This document shows positions 9,480-18,885 of a stretch of 64,000 nucleotides of DNA, piece by piece (the stretch's first letter is position 1; every line of letters starts with the position of its first letter). The translations under genes were made by a program, and so were the position numbers. The stretch covers positions 1,681,968 to 1,745,967 of the forward strand of contig NZ_NJGY01000001.1 in assembly GCF_002250505.1 (NCBI RefSeq), written 5' to 3'. Source of the DNA: Janthinobacterium sp. PC23-8 (lineage in GTDB: Bacteria; Pseudomonadota; Gammaproteobacteria; Burkholderiales; Burkholderiaceae_D). The notes beneath the pieces are model-generated. The model did no database searches. It worked only from the letters and a program-made list of their open reading frames with translations, and was not told the DNA's origin.

Positions 9480-10631
9480 TCACTTCGACAATTGCCATTC
9501 GCCGTTCTTCACTTCGACCATGCGGAAAGCCGACAGGTCCAGGCCCATATGGTCCTTGGCCGACATATTGAATACGCCAGTCGTCCCCACAAAACCCCTG
9601 GTCGACTCCAGCGCCGCGCGCACTTTTTCGCGGTCGGTGCCGCCGGCGCGCTTGATGGCGTCCACCGACAGGTTCAAGGCATCGAGCGCATAGCCACCAA
9701 AGGTCGACGGATCGACCTTGTAGCGGTCTTTATAGGTCTTGTCGTAGCCGATGACGATGGCTTTCTGTGGATCGGCGTCGGGCAGCATGGCGCCGATCAG
9801 GAGGGCCGGCGTCGGCAGGCGCGCGCCTTCGGCGGCCTTGCCAGACAATTTGAGGTATTCATCCGAGGCCACGCCATGCGACTGGTACAGCGGCAGCGCC
9901 GTCATGCCCAGCTGGCCGTAGTTCTTGGTGACCACGGCAGGCCCCTGGCCCAGGCCAAACACGAACACGGCCTGCACGCCGGCGGTGTTCTTGATGCGCG
10001 TGAGCTGGGCCGTGATGTCGGTGTCTTTCGGGCCGTAGGTTTCATCGGACACCAGGGTGATGCCATATTTGGCGGCGACGCTCTGCGACTCCTTGCGGCC
10101 CGACGCGCCAAAGCCGCTGGTTTCCGACAGCAGGCCCACCTTGCTGATGCCGCGCTTTTTCATGTCTTCGAACACCTTCTCGGCCGCCATGCGGTCGGTA
10201 TGCGGCGTCTTGAAAACCCATTTTTTCACCGGATCGATGACCACCACGGCGCCGGCCAGCGAAATGAAGGGCAGGCTGGCGCGTTCGACCAGCGGCGCCA
10301 TCGCCATCGTCGCGCCGGTGGTGGTGCCGCCGATCAGCACGTCGACCTTGTCGGACTCGATCAAACGCTTGGCAAAGCCGTTGGCCTTGGCCGCATCGCT
10401 GCCGTCGTCGTAGTGCACCAGTTCGAGCTTGCGGCCCAGGACACCACCGGCAGCGTTGATTTTCTCGATGTACAGCTGCAGGGTTTTCAGTTCCGGGTCG
10501 CCCAGGAAGGCGGCCGGACCCGTGACGGACAGCACGGAACCGATCCTGATATTGTCGGCCGCATAAGCGCCGGAGGCGGACATGGCCAGCACGCCGGCGA
10601 TCAGGGTTTTCTTGAAAATGTTGGCAATCAT
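9480..10631 (-). CDS. Periplasmic substrate-binding protein of the Liv-type importer
   Basis: A type-I periplasmic binding protein (Peripla_BP_6 family) of 383 residues. The signal peptide runs to about residue 25 (ASGAYAA-DN), followed by the family opening IRIGSVLSVTGPAAFLGDPE. I chose ATG 10631 because GGTGGAG lies just before it; the frame opens at GTG 10643, which overlaps that ribosome binding site. It is the specificity subunit of the importer inside the paa operon, so phenylacetate or a similar aromatic acid is the likely ligand (inference). Its gene follows paaK after a 150-bp gap. Confidence 0.9.
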   Translation of the reverse strand: MIANIFKKTLIAGVLAMSASGAYAADNIRIGSVLSVTGPAAFLGDPELKTLQLYIEKINAAGGVLGRKLELVHYDDGSDAAKANGFAKRLIESDKVDVLIGGTTTGATMAMAPLVERASLPFISLAGAVVVIDPVKKWVFKTPHTDRMAAEKVFEDMKKRGISKVGLLSETSGFGASGRKESQSVAAKYGITLVSDETYGPKDTDITAQLTRIKNTAGVQAVFVFGLGQGPAVVTKNYGQLGMTALPLYQSHGVASDEYLKLSGKAAEGARLPTPALLIGAMLPDADPQKAIVIGYDKTYKDRYKVDPSTFGGYALDALNLSVDAIKRAGGTDREKVRAALESTRGFVGTTGVFNMSAKDHMGLDLSAFRMVEVKNGEWQLSK

Positions 10632-10781
10632 TGTGGTCTCCACCAGGTTGGCACTACGGTCAATGTTGGTTGGCGCTTTTCTGACTAGCCTGCGCCTTTT
10701 TTGTTTTTTACTCTTTTTTTACTCTTTTAATATGCGCTCAATCGCGATGGCGATGCCCATGGCATGCGCCCTGAAGCCGTG

Positions 10782-12110
10782 TTACGCCAGGATCTTCGGA
10801 CGCTGGTCGAGCACGCGCCTGGCCTTGCCCGTCAAGGTGCGTTCGATGCCGGCGGCGGCCACCAGGCGCACGCGGGTGCTCACGCCCACATGGGTCTTGA
10901 TACGCTGTTCGAGCTCGCGCGCGAGAGCCTCGGTGTCGCCGGCCGACGGCGTCGTGCCCAGGTCGATGCGCAGTTCGACGACCACTTCGAGCTTGTCCAG
11001 ATGGCCGTCGCGCGTGACCACCAGTTGATACTGCGGCGCCAGCTTCGGCATCTTCAGAATCAGCTCTTCGATCTGCGTGGGGAACACGTTCACGCCGCGG
11101 ATGATCAGCATGTCGTCCGAGCGGCCCGTGATCTTGCCGATGCGGCGCATCGAACGCGAGGTCGGCGGCAGCAAGCGGGTCAGGTCGCGCGTGCGGTAGC
11201 GGATAATCGGCAGCGCCTCTTTCGACAGCGACGTGAATACCAGTTCGCCCTCTTCGCCGTCCGGCAGCACTTCGCCCGTTTCCGGGTCGATGATCTCGGG
11301 GTAGAAATGGTCTTCCCAGATGACGGGGCCGTCCTTGCTCTCGATGCATTCGGAGGCCACGCCAGGGCCCATCACTTCGGACAGGCCGTAGATATCGACC
11401 GCGTCGATGCCGGCGCGCGCTTCGATCTCTGCGCGCATGGCGTCGGTCCACGGCTCGGCGCCGAAGATGCCGACTTTCAGCGAGGAGTCAGCCGGGTCCA
11501 GGCCCTGGCGCGTGAATTCCTCGATGATGTTGAGCATGTACGACGGCGTGACCATGATGATGGACGGCTTGAAGTCCTGGATCAGCTGCACCTGTTTTTC
11601 CGTCTGCCCGCCCGACATCGGGATCACCGTGCAGCCCAGACGCTCGGCGCCGTAGTGGGCGCCCAGGCCTCCCGTAAACAGGCCGTAGCCATACGAGATA
11701 TGCACCATGTCGCCCGCGCGGCCACCGCCGGCGCGGATCGAACGCGCCACCACAGTAGCCCAGGTATCGATATCGTTCTGCGTGTAGCCGACCACCGTGG
11801 CCTTGCCGGTGGTGCCGCTCGAGGCGTGGATGCGCACCACCTGCTCGCGCGGCACGGCAAACAGGCCGAACGGATAATTGTCGCGCAAGACCTTTTTATC
11901 GGTGAACGGAAACCTGGCAATGTCGGACAAGGATTTGAGGTCGTCCGGATGCACGCCGGCTTCGTCAAAGGCGGCGCGGTAATGCGGCACATTGTCATAG
12001 GCGTGCCTGAGCGTCCATTGCATGCGTTCGAGCTGCAGCGCCTGCAGTTCGTCCTTGCTGGCGCGCTCGATCGGTTCGAGGTCATTCGGGGCTGGGCTTC
12101 GTTGGACCAT
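10782..12110 (-). CDS. paaK: Phenylacetate-CoA ligase
   Basis: This cytosolic AMP-forming ligase activates phenylacetate to phenylacetyl-CoA, the committed step of the pathway. The P-loop SSGTTGKATV lies near residue 100, with the adenylation motifs YGLSEVMGPG and YRTRDLTRLL further on and the C-terminal lysine region TGKARRV. The 442-residue length fits PaaK. Start ATG 12110 has AGGAGA seven bases before it; the longer frame to 12158 has no such signal. It lies between paaI and the importer genes. Confidence 0.96.
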   Translation of the reverse strand: MVQRSPAPNDLEPIERASKDELQALQLERMQWTLRHAYDNVPHYRAAFDEAGVHPDDLKSLSDIARFPFTDKKVLRDNYPFGLFAVPREQVVRIHASSGTTGKATVVGYTQNDIDTWATVVARSIRAGGGRAGDMVHISYGYGLFTGGLGAHYGAERLGCTVIPMSGGQTEKQVQLIQDFKPSIIMVTPSYMLNIIEEFTRQGLDPADSSLKVGIFGAEPWTDAMRAEIEARAGIDAVDIYGLSEVMGPGVASECIESKDGPVIWEDHFYPEIIDPETGEVLPDGEEGELVFTSLSKEALPIIRYRTRDLTRLLPPTSRSMRRIGKITGRSDDMLIIRGVNVFPTQIEELILKMPKLAPQYQLVVTRDGHLDKLEVVVELRIDLGTTPSAGDTEALARELEQRIKTHVGVSTRVRLVAAAGIERTLTGKARRVLDQRPKILA

Positions 12111-12154
12111 GATTGTCTCCTGTTGATTCTTTAACTGTTCGGTGTTGGGGCAGT

Positions 12155-12607
12155 TCAAGCCTGCTCTTGGATCACTTCACCGGCCACGCGGATCGACTTG
12201 CCGCGAAACAGCGCGATGGCGCGGCCTTCCTGGTTGCAGACCCTGACGTCGTAGACGCCGCTCTTGCCGGCCAGCGCCTGCTCGATGGCCTCGGCCACCA
12301 GCACGTCGCCCTCGCGGCCCGGCGCCAGGTAGTCGATGGTGCAGCCGGCGCCAACCGTGTTGAGGTTGTAGCTGTTGCAGGCAAACGCAAAGGCGCTGTC
12401 GGCCAGGGCGAAGATAAAGCCGCCGTGGCAGCTTCGATGGCCGTTGAGCATGTCCGCTCGCACGGTCATGGTCATGCGCGCATGGCCGGGGCCGACCTCA
12501 AGCAGGGCGATGCCCAGGACGGCGGTGGCGCTGTCGCGCGACAACATGGAGGCGGCGGCCGCTTCGGCCAGCTCTTGTGCTGCGTGGTCAGAGGCTTGCT
12601 TATGCAT
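12155..12607 (-). CDS. paaI: Hydroxyphenylacetyl-CoA thioesterase
   Basis: A hotdog-fold thioesterase of 150 residues with the PaaI motif CHGGFIFALADSAF (near residue 59) that contains the catalytic region. It hydrolyses hydroxyphenylacetyl-CoA and thereby frees CoA when the ring-epoxide route stalls. The ATG at 12607 lies inside the last codons of paaH and overlaps its stop by 8 bp; GGAG nine bases upstream lies within paaH. The pair is therefore translationally coupled. Confidence 0.93.
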   Translation of the reverse strand: MHKQASDHAAQELAEAAAASMLSRDSATAVLGIALLEVGPGHARMTMTVRADMLNGHRSCHGGFIFALADSAFAFACNSYNLNTVGAGCTIDYLAPGREGDVLVAEAIEQALAGKSGVYDVRVCNQEGRAIALFRGKSIRVAGEVIQEQA

Positions 12608-14165
12608 GAAACAGTGCTCCATTGGCGAGTTTGCGGCGCAGCAGCGGCGAGACACGGTAGCGGTCTTCGCCATAGCCTTGCGCCAGGTGGTGCAGCACGG
12701 CGACGATATGTTGGACGCCGACCGCATCGGCCCAGGCCAGCGGGCCGCGCGGATAGTTGACGCCCTTTTGCATGGCGATATCGACGGCCGCCGCCGTGCA
12801 CACGCCCTGGTGGACGGCGTCGGCCGCTTCATTGGCCAGCATGGCCACCGTGCGCATCACGGCCAGGCCCGGCACGTCGTCCAGGCGGGTGACCGTAAAA
12901 CCGGCCGCCTGGAACAGGCCGACGGCGGCGTTGTACGCTTCGTCGCCGCACTGGTCGGCGCGCGCCAGCGCCACGCGTTTTGCGCTGGCGTAGTCGAGCG
13001 CCAGGTCGAACAGCACCGTGTCGGCGTGGTTGTTGTCGTGCGCGCGCTGGGTGGCGCTGCGGCCATCGGTGAGGTAGATCGCGGCGCCGTTGCAATGCAG
13101 CGCCGGCGCCGTGTCGCTGACCTGGCCTTCGAGCGTGACGCGGCTGGTGAGATTGATGCCGGCCGCTTCCAGGCGCCGCACCAGCGCGTGAACGATGCCG
13201 CTGTGGCCACGGCCGTCGCCGCCGACGGCGCTGGACAAGGCCACCACTTCAGGGCGTGGCTGGGTGCTTTCCTGCTGTGCGTCGGGGATGCTGGCGCCTT
13301 CGCCATACCGGTAAAACCCCCGGCCCGACTTGCGGCCCAAAAAGCCCGCGTTGACCATTTCCTGCTGCAGCACCGACGGCGTAAAGCGCGGATCATTGAA
13401 GTAGGCGCCGAACACCGATTGCGTGACCGAGAAATTGACGTCGTGACCGATCAGGTCCATCAGCTCGAACGGCCCCATGCGGAAGCCGCCCGCTTCGCGC
13501 AACACCGCGTCGATGGTGGCGGCGTCGCCGGCCTGCTCGTTCAACAGGCGCCAGCCTTCCGCATAGAATGGACGGGCCACGCGGTTGACGATAAAGCCCG
13601 GCGTCGACTTTGCGTGCACGGGCTGCTTGCCCCAGGCCAGCGCGGTGTCGTGGACGGTAGTTGCGACCTCGTCGCTGGTGGCCAGCCCACTGACCACTTC
13701 GACCAGCGCCATCAGCGGCACCGGGTTAAAGAAGTGCATGCCGACCAGGCGTTCGGGATGGCGCAGTTTGGCCGCAATCGCCGTGACGGAAATCGACGAG
13801 GTATTGGTGGCCAGGATGCAGTCGTCGTCCACCAGCGCTTCCAGGTCTGCAAACAGGCTGCGCTTGACGTCGAGGTTTTCGACGATGGCTTCGACCACCA
13901 GCGCCGCATCGGACGCGTCTTGCAGGCTGGCGGCGCCCTGCAGGCGCGCGCTGGCATCCTGGGCTTGCTGCGCCGTCATGCGGCCTTTTTCGGCCAGTTT
14001 CACATACATCTTGCCGATGTCCGCCAGCGCCTTGCTGACGGCCTCGGGGCGCGTGTCGTAGAGCTTCACACGATAGCCGGCAGCGGCGGCAACCTGCGCG
14101 ATGCCGGCACCCATGGCGCCGCTGCCGATCACGGCGACTATGCTGTTGTTGTCCAGAGCTGCCAT
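12600..14165 (-). CDS. paaH: 3-hydroxyadipyl-CoA dehydrogenase
   Basis: This enzyme oxidises 3-hydroxyadipyl-CoA to 3-oxoadipyl-CoA with NAD. The Rossmann motif GSGAMGAGIAQ is at 14-24, followed by ATNTSSISVTAIA and MHFFNPVPLM typical of 3-hydroxyacyl-CoA dehydrogenases, and two C-terminal 3HCDH domains (about 190-285 and 420-510). The 521-residue two-domain form is the usual PaaH size. It starts 1 bp after paaG ends. Confidence 0.95.
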   Translation of the reverse strand: MAALDNNSIVAVIGSGAMGAGIAQVAAAAGYRVKLYDTRPEAVSKALADIGKMYVKLAEKGRMTAQQAQDASARLQGAASLQDASDAALVVEAIVENLDVKRSLFADLEALVDDDCILATNTSSISVTAIAAKLRHPERLVGMHFFNPVPLMALVEVVSGLATSDEVATTVHDTALAWGKQPVHAKSTPGFIVNRVARPFYAEGWRLLNEQAGDAATIDAVLREAGGFRMGPFELMDLIGHDVNFSVTQSVFGAYFNDPRFTPSVLQQEMVNAGFLGRKSGRGFYRYGEGASIPDAQQESTQPRPEVVALSSAVGGDGRGHSGIVHALVRRLEAAGINLTSRVTLEGQVSDTAPALHCNGAAIYLTDGRSATQRAHDNNHADTVLFDLALDYASAKRVALARADQCGDEAYNAAVGLFQAAGFTVTRLDDVPGLAVMRTVAMLANEAADAVHQGVCTAAAVDIAMQKGVNYPRGPLAWADAVGVQHIVAVLHHLAQGYGEDRYRVSPLLRRKLANGALFHA

Positions 14166-14166
14166 C

Positions 14167-14958
14167 TTAGTGTCCCTTGAATTGTGGTGCGCGTTTTTCC
14201 AGAAAGGCGGCTACACCCTCGCGGTAGTCGTCGCTGTTACCGAGTTCGCTCATCATGCGCGCTTCCAGCGCCAGCTGCTGCGCCAGGGTGTTGGCGCCAC
14301 TGAGAGCCAGCGCCTGTTTGGTGAACGCCAGGCCCTTGGTCGGCGCGGTGGAAAAATGCACGGCCAGCTTGCGCGTTTCTTGCGCCAGCTCGGCGTCGTC
14401 CACGCACTTCCAGATCAGGCCCCAGTCTTCGGCTTTTTCGGCCGTCAGTTTTTCGCCCAGCATGGCCATGCCCATGGCGCGCGCCGAGCCGACCAGACGC
14501 GGCAAAAAGAAGGTGCCGCCCGTGTCGGGAATCAGGCCCAGCTTGCAGAACACCTCCACAAAGCTCGCAGACTTTCCGGCGATCACGATATCGCAGGCCA
14601 GCGCCAGGTTGGCGCCCGCGCCGGCGGCCACGCCGTTGACGGCGCAGATCACCGGCATCGGCAAAGCCTTCAAGGCCAGCACCAGCGGCGCATAGTTTTT
14701 TTCCACCGACTCGCCCAGGTCCACGCCTGTCGAACCGGGTTCCACGGCGCGGTCGGACAGATCCTGGCCGGCGCAGAAACCCCGGCCGGCGCCAGTCAGC
14801 ACGAACACGCGCACGGACGTATCAACGTTGACACGGCCAATTGCGTCGCGCACTTCCTCGTGCATGGCCTGGGTGAAGCTGTTCAGTTTGTCGGGGCGGT
14901 TCAGGGTGAGCGTGGCGATGCCCTGCTCGATGGTAAAGAGAATATTCTGGTAGCTCAT
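14167..14958 (-). CDS. paaG: 1,2-epoxyphenylacetyl-CoA isomerase
   Basis: A crotonase-family enzyme of 263 residues that isomerises ring-1,2-epoxyphenylacetyl-CoA to the oxepin-CoA. It has CAGQDLSDR (oxyanion-hole region), NGVAAGAGANLALACD, and the GLIPDTGGT motif whose Asp is the PaaG catalytic residue. This distinguishes it from PaaF-type hydratases, which carry catalytic Glu pairs. No second crotonase gene follows, so paaF is missing from this operon. Confidence 0.93.
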   Translation of the reverse strand: MSYQNILFTIEQGIATLTLNRPDKLNSFTQAMHEEVRDAIGRVNVDTSVRVFVLTGAGRGFCAGQDLSDRAVEPGSTGVDLGESVEKNYAPLVLALKALPMPVICAVNGVAAGAGANLALACDIVIAGKSASFVEVFCKLGLIPDTGGTFFLPRLVGSARAMGMAMLGEKLTAEKAEDWGLIWKCVDDAELAQETRKLAVHFSTAPTKGLAFTKQALALSGANTLAQQLALEARMMSELGNSDDYREGVAAFLEKRAPQFKGH

Positions 14959-15009
14959 GGCGTCTCGCTTTTTTAATGGGTGTCGCAGGGCGTCAATCGG
15001 GAACCGGCT

Positions 15010-16089
15010 TTATTCAGCCTGGTCGAAATCGACAACCACCTTGTCGGTGACAGGAAAACTCTGGCAACTGAGCACAAAGCCGCGCGCCACTTCGTAGTCT
15101 TCCAGCGCGTAGTTGACGTCCATCTCGACCTTGCCGTCAAGGACCTTGCAGCGGCAGGTGGAGCACACGCCGCCCTTGCAGGAATAGCGCATGTCGATGC
15201 CTTGCCGCAGGCCGGCGTCGAGGATCGATTCCTTGTCCTTGTCCATCGTGAAGGTGGTGTGGTTGCCGTCCAAAATAACGGTCACTTCCGTTTCCTTGAC
15301 GGCGCCCGCGTCGAGCCGGGCGCGCGGCTGGTGGGCATTTTTCGGGATGCTGGCGGCGAACAGTTCGATCTTGATGTTCTGCCTGGGCATGCCGGCTTCC
15401 TGCAGCGCGGCGGACACGCCCAGCATCATGTCTTCCGGGCCGCAGATAAAGGCGTGGTCGTAGTCCTCCACACGGATCCAGTGCCGCAAAAACTGCTCGC
15501 ATTTTTCCTGCGTGATGCGGCCGTTGAACAGTTCGATGTCCTGTTGCTCGCGGCTCATCACGTAGACCAGGTTCAGGCGCTCCAGGTACACATCCTTCAG
15601 GTCCGTCAGTTCTTCCTTGAAGATCACGGACGAGGAGGCGCGGTTACCGTAGAACAGCGTGAAACGGCTCAATGGTTCCGTCAGCAGGGTGGTCTTGATG
15701 ATGGAGAGTATCGGAGTGATGCCGCTGCCCGAGGCGAAGGCCAGGTAGTGCTTGCGGTTGGCGCAGTCGAGCGGCACGTTGAAGTGGCCCATCGGCGGCA
15801 TCACCTCGATGGTGGCGCCAGCTTTCAAGGTGTCGTTGGCCCAGGTGGAGAACGCGCCGCCGGGCGTGCGCTTGATGGCCACGCGCAGGGTGCCGTCCTG
15901 CACCGCCGAACAGATCGAATACGAGCGGCGCACGTCTTGCGCATTGATATGGGCGCGCAAGGTCAGGTGCTGGCCCTGCTGGAAGCGGAACTGCTGCTGC
16001 AATTGCGCCGGCACATCGAAGGTGACGGCGATGGTGTCGCGCGTTTCATTGCGCACCTTGGACACCGACAGCGGATAAAATTTACTCAT
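15010..16089 (-). CDS. paaE: Phenylacetyl-CoA epoxidase reductase subunit
   Basis: The 359-residue protein passes electrons from NADPH to the PaaABC oxygenase. An FAD/NAD-binding ferredoxin-reductase part (about 1-240; RSYSIC for FAD, GSGITPILS for the nucleotide) is followed by a plant-type [2Fe-2S] ferredoxin domain (about 265-359) with CKGGVCSTCRC and the fourth Cys in LSCQSFP. All four cluster ligands are present. It lies between paaD and paaG. Confidence 0.96.
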   Translation of the reverse strand: MSKFYPLSVSKVRNETRDTIAVTFDVPAQLQQQFRFQQGQHLTLRAHINAQDVRRSYSICSAVQDGTLRVAIKRTPGGAFSTWANDTLKAGATIEVMPPMGHFNVPLDCANRKHYLAFASGSGITPILSIIKTTLLTEPLSRFTLFYGNRASSSVIFKEELTDLKDVYLERLNLVYVMSREQQDIELFNGRITQEKCEQFLRHWIRVEDYDHAFICGPEDMMLGVSAALQEAGMPRQNIKIELFAASIPKNAHQPRARLDAGAVKETEVTVILDGNHTTFTMDKDKESILDAGLRQGIDMRYSCKGGVCSTCRCKVLDGKVEMDVNYALEDYEVARGFVLSCQSFPVTDKVVVDFDQAE

Positions 16090-16125
16090 GCTTCATCTCC
16101 AGTTTCTTCGGACTTCCTGCTTTTT

Positions 16126-16665
16126 TTAGTGGCACTTGAAGTAATCAAACGGTTCGCGGCAATCGATGCACTTGTACAACGCCTTGCAGGGCGTCGAGCC
16201 GAACTGGCTGGTCAGCTGCGTATGGTTCGATCCGCAGTTCGGGCAGATCACGTCGAGCTTCGGCATGGCCACGCGCTTGACGCCCACCGCTGCTCCTCTA
16301 CCAAGGCCGCTGATATCGATCACCTGCTGCTGCGGCGGGGCGATGCCATAGCCTTTCAGCTTGGCCTTGCCCTCGTCGCTCATCGAGTCGGTGGTCCAGG
16401 CCGGCGACAACTGGTTGACCAGCGTGACGTGCTCCACGCCATGCGCGCGCAAGGCCTCGGTGACCGCGTCCGCAATCACCTGCATCGCCGGGCAGCCCGA
16501 ATAGGTCGGGGTGATCGTCACCACGCAGGCGCGTGCGCCCGTCACTTCGACGGTGCGCACGATGCCCAGGTCCACCACCGAAATGACGGGGATTTCCGGG
16601 TCCGGCACGTCGGCCAGCCAGGCCCAGACTTGCGCCGCGTCGAGGCTGCCTGCCTGCGGGTTCAT
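16126..16665 (-). CDS. paaD: Phenylacetyl-CoA epoxidase assembly protein PaaD
   Basis: A 179-residue SufT/MIP18-like (DUF59) protein needed for maturation of the epoxidase system. The core DPEIPVISVVDLGIVRTVEV and TPTYSGCPAM are typical. The C-terminal CPNCGSNH...STPCKALYKCIDC motif offers a metal or cluster site with four to five cysteines. ATG 16665 overlaps the paaC stop (TAATG). The longer open frame upstream is antisense-like text inside paaC and is not used. Confidence 0.93.
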   Translation of the reverse strand: MNPQAGSLDAAQVWAWLADVPDPEIPVISVVDLGIVRTVEVTGARACVVTITPTYSGCPAMQVIADAVTEALRAHGVEHVTLVNQLSPAWTTDSMSDEGKAKLKGYGIAPPQQQVIDISGLGRGAAVGVKRVAMPKLDVICPNCGSNHTQLTSQFGSTPCKALYKCIDCREPFDYFKCH

Positions 16666-17432
16666 TACCACTCTGAGCCCGGATAGGCGCGCTGCAGGAA
16701 CTGCATCTCGGCCAGGATAAAGCCCAGGTGTTCCGTGTGCGTGCCCTGCTTGCCGCCCTTTTGCATCCAGGCGTCGGGCGCCGGCATGGCAAGAGTGGCT
16801 TCGGCAAAGATCTCGGCCACGTGTTCGATAAAACTGGCGCGCAGCGGTTCGGACGGCGGCGCGACGCCGGCAGCAAGCATGGCCTGGTCGAGCGCGTCGT
16901 AGTGGAACATCTCGCCCGTGTACATCCACAGCGCGTCGGCGGCCGCTTGCGTTTTCTGGTGGCTGTCAAGCGTGCCGTCACCGAGGCGCACGACCAGGTC
17001 GCCGCTGCGGCGCAGGTGGTACGTCACTTCCTTGAGCGACTTTTGCGCCACTTCGACGATACGCGCATCGTTTGACTTCGTCAGCTCCAGCAGCTGGAAA
17101 TAGTGCCAGGTATCGAAGAAGAACTGGCGCATCATGGTGTCGGCGTAATTGCCGTTCGGCTGCTCGACCAGCAGGCAATTTTGAAAATCGTGGGCGTCGC
17201 GCAGAAAGGCGATATCGTCCTCGTCACGGTCCGCGTTTTCCAGTTCGGCCGCGTAGCTGAACCACAGGCGGGTCTGGCCCAGCAGGTCCAGCGCGACATT
17301 GGTCAGCGCCATGTCTTCTTCCAGCGCCGGCCCCTTGCCGCACAGCTGCGACAACTGCTGACTGAGGATCAGGGCGTTGTCGCCCAGGCGCAGCAGGTAG
17401 TCAAACTTTTGTTGAGTGAGCTTGTCGTCCAT
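16665..17432 (-). CDS. paaC: Phenylacetyl-CoA epoxidase structural subunit PaaC
   Basis: The 255-residue ferritin-like subunit pairs with PaaA in the oxygenase. It has the family features QLCGKGPALEEDMALTNVALDLLGQTR and the Trp/Phe-rich FFFDTWHYFQLLELTKS. I chose ATG 17432 (MDDKLTQQ) because CGGGAG lies eight bases before it. The frame opens at GTG 17450, which overlaps that site and the paaB stop. Confidence 0.94.
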   Translation of the reverse strand: MDDKLTQQKFDYLLRLGDNALILSQQLSQLCGKGPALEEDMALTNVALDLLGQTRLWFSYAAELENADRDEDDIAFLRDAHDFQNCLLVEQPNGNYADTMMRQFFFDTWHYFQLLELTKSNDARIVEVAQKSLKEVTYHLRRSGDLVVRLGDGTLDSHQKTQAAADALWMYTGEMFHYDALDQAMLAAGVAPPSEPLRASFIEHVAEIFAEATLAMPAPDAWMQKGGKQGTHTEHLGFILAEMQFLQRAYPGSEW

Positions 17433-17446
17433 TGCAATCGCTCCCG

Positions 17447-17731
17447 TCACAGGTTCTTGACTTCTTCCGGCATCGGGAAGAAGGTGGGGTGGCGGTAGAC
17501 CTTGCTGTTTGACGGCTCGAACAGGGCGCCCTTGTCGCCGGGGCTGCTGGCAACGATATCGGCGGCGCGCACCACCCAGATGCTCACGCCTTCATTGCGG
17601 CGCGTGTAGACGTCGCGCGCATGATTGACGGCCATGGTGGCGTCGGAGGCGTGCAGGCTGCCCACATGCTTGTGTGCCAGGCCGTGCTGGCTGCGGATGA
17701 AAACTTCCCACAAAGGCCATTCTTTGCTCAT
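17447..17731 (-). CDS. paaB: Phenylacetyl-CoA epoxidase subunit PaaB
   Basis: A small 94-residue subunit required for epoxidase activity, probably bridging the PaaAC heterodimers. Family text is clear: WPLWEVFIRSQHGLAHKHVG and NEGVSIWVVRA. Length matches the E. coli protein. It starts 26 bp after paaA and nearly abuts paaC. Confidence 0.95.
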   Translation of the reverse strand: MSKEWPLWEVFIRSQHGLAHKHVGSLHASDATMAVNHARDVYTRRNEGVSIWVVRAADIVASSPGDKGALFEPSNSKVYRHPTFFPMPEEVKNL

Positions 17732-17757
17732 GTTGCTCTCCCCTTTTATTGATGTTC

Positions 17758-18747
17758 TCAGGCTGCCGCTTTGCTGGCGATTTGTTTATCCGCATACGCG
17801 ACCAGGGCGTCGCGGAACCACGCGCCGTCTTCATGGGCTTTGACGCGCGTTTGCAGGCGTTCGCGGTTGCACGGGCCATTGCCCTTCAAGACATTGTTGA
17901 ACTCGGACCAGTCGATCTCGCCGAATGCATAGTGGCCGGTTTCGGCATTCAATCTCAGGTCCGGGTCGGGCACGGTCAAGCCCAGGTATTCGATCTGCGG
18001 CACGGTCTGGTCGACCATGCGCTGGCGCAGTTCATCGTTCGAGAACAGCTTGATGCGCCATTGCGCCGACTGGGCGCTGTTGACGGAGGCCGCGTCGGAC
18101 GGGCCGAACATCATCAGGGACGGCCACCACCAGCGGTTCAGCGCATCTTGCGCCATGGCTTTCTGTGCGGGGGAACCCTTGCACAGCGACATCATGATGT
18201 CGTAGCCCTGGCGCGCATGGAACGATTCTTCCTTGCAGACGCGAATCATGGCGCGCGCATACGGACCATACGAGCAGCGGCACAGCGGGATCTGGTTGAT
18301 GATGGCCGAGCCGTCGACCAGCCAGCCGATGGCGCCCATGTCGGCCCACGACAGGGTCGGATAATTGAAGATGCTCGAATACTTGGCTTTGCCCGAATGC
18401 AAGGCGGCCAGCAGCTCGTCGCGCGATACGCCAAGCGTTTCCGCCGCGCTGTACAGGTACAGGCCGTGGCCCGCTTCGTCCTGGATCTTGGCCAGCAGGA
18501 TGGACTTGCGTTTCAGGGTCGGCGCGCGCGTCACCCAATTTCCTTCTGGCAATTGACCGACGATTTCCGAGTGGGCGTGCTGCGAGATCTGGCGGATCAG
18601 TGTCTTGCGGTAGGCGTCCGGCATCCAGTCCTTTGCCTCGATCTTGATGCCTGCGTCGATACGTGCCTGGAAGGCCTGCTCTTCGGTGCCCATGTCGTCG
18701 ATGGAGCGAACGTTTTTCAAGCCGGTTTCAACCATTTGTGCGTACAT
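17758..18747 (-). CDS. paaA: Phenylacetyl-CoA epoxidase catalytic subunit
   Basis: The catalytic di-iron subunit of the ring 1,2-epoxidase, 329 residues. The two ExxH iron motifs are E91-x-x-H94 (DEAGHG) and E174-x-x-H177 (EESFH). ATG 18747 follows GGGAG; upstream in-frame codons to 18825 run into the promoter. It is the first gene of the paa operon and is divergent from paaX, so it is the probable target of PaaX repression with release by phenylacetyl-CoA (known for E. coli). Confidence 0.97.
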   Translation of the reverse strand: MYAQMVETGLKNVRSIDDMGTEEQAFQARIDAGIKIEAKDWMPDAYRKTLIRQISQHAHSEIVGQLPEGNWVTRAPTLKRKSILLAKIQDEAGHGLYLYSAAETLGVSRDELLAALHSGKAKYSSIFNYPTLSWADMGAIGWLVDGSAIINQIPLCRCSYGPYARAMIRVCKEESFHARQGYDIMMSLCKGSPAQKAMAQDALNRWWWPSLMMFGPSDAASVNSAQSAQWRIKLFSNDELRQRMVDQTVPQIEYLGLTVPDPDLRLNAETGHYAFGEIDWSEFNNVLKGNGPCNRERLQTRVKAHEDGAWFRDALVAYADKQIASKAAA

Positions 18748-18792
18748 GATCTGTCTCCCATGTCTGTGTTTGCGCTGGAGCGCAAAGCGATC

Positions 18793-18866
18793 AACACATA
18801 ATACGATACATAAATCTATTTGCATACACTTGATTTGAATCGTTTTAAAATTCCGTATCTTATGTT
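18793..18866. promoter_or_regulatory. paaA-paaX divergent promoter region with imperfect inverted repeat
   Basis: AACACATAATACG (18793-18805) and CGTATCTTATGTT (18854-18866) form an imperfect inverted repeat. Each arm contains a -10-like box: TATTAT for paaA (minus) and TATCTT for paaX (plus). Between them TTGATTTGAATCG (18830-18842) recalls the TGATTC/GAATCA half-sites of E. coli PaaX operators. I infer that PaaX binds here and controls both genes. Confidence 0.45.
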
Positions 18867-18885
18867 TCTTTTACGGAGGTATCAT

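Noticed and set aside
10738..10765. Possible terminator between paaK and the binding-protein gene
   Set aside because: A bulged 9-bp stem exists but the T-rich tract lies on the wrong side for minus-strand transcription, so the operon probably continues.
10764..12134. Plus-strand frame of 456 codons opposite paaK
   Set aside because: Mirror frame of a clear paaK gene; composition is typical of antisense artefacts and there is no initiation site.
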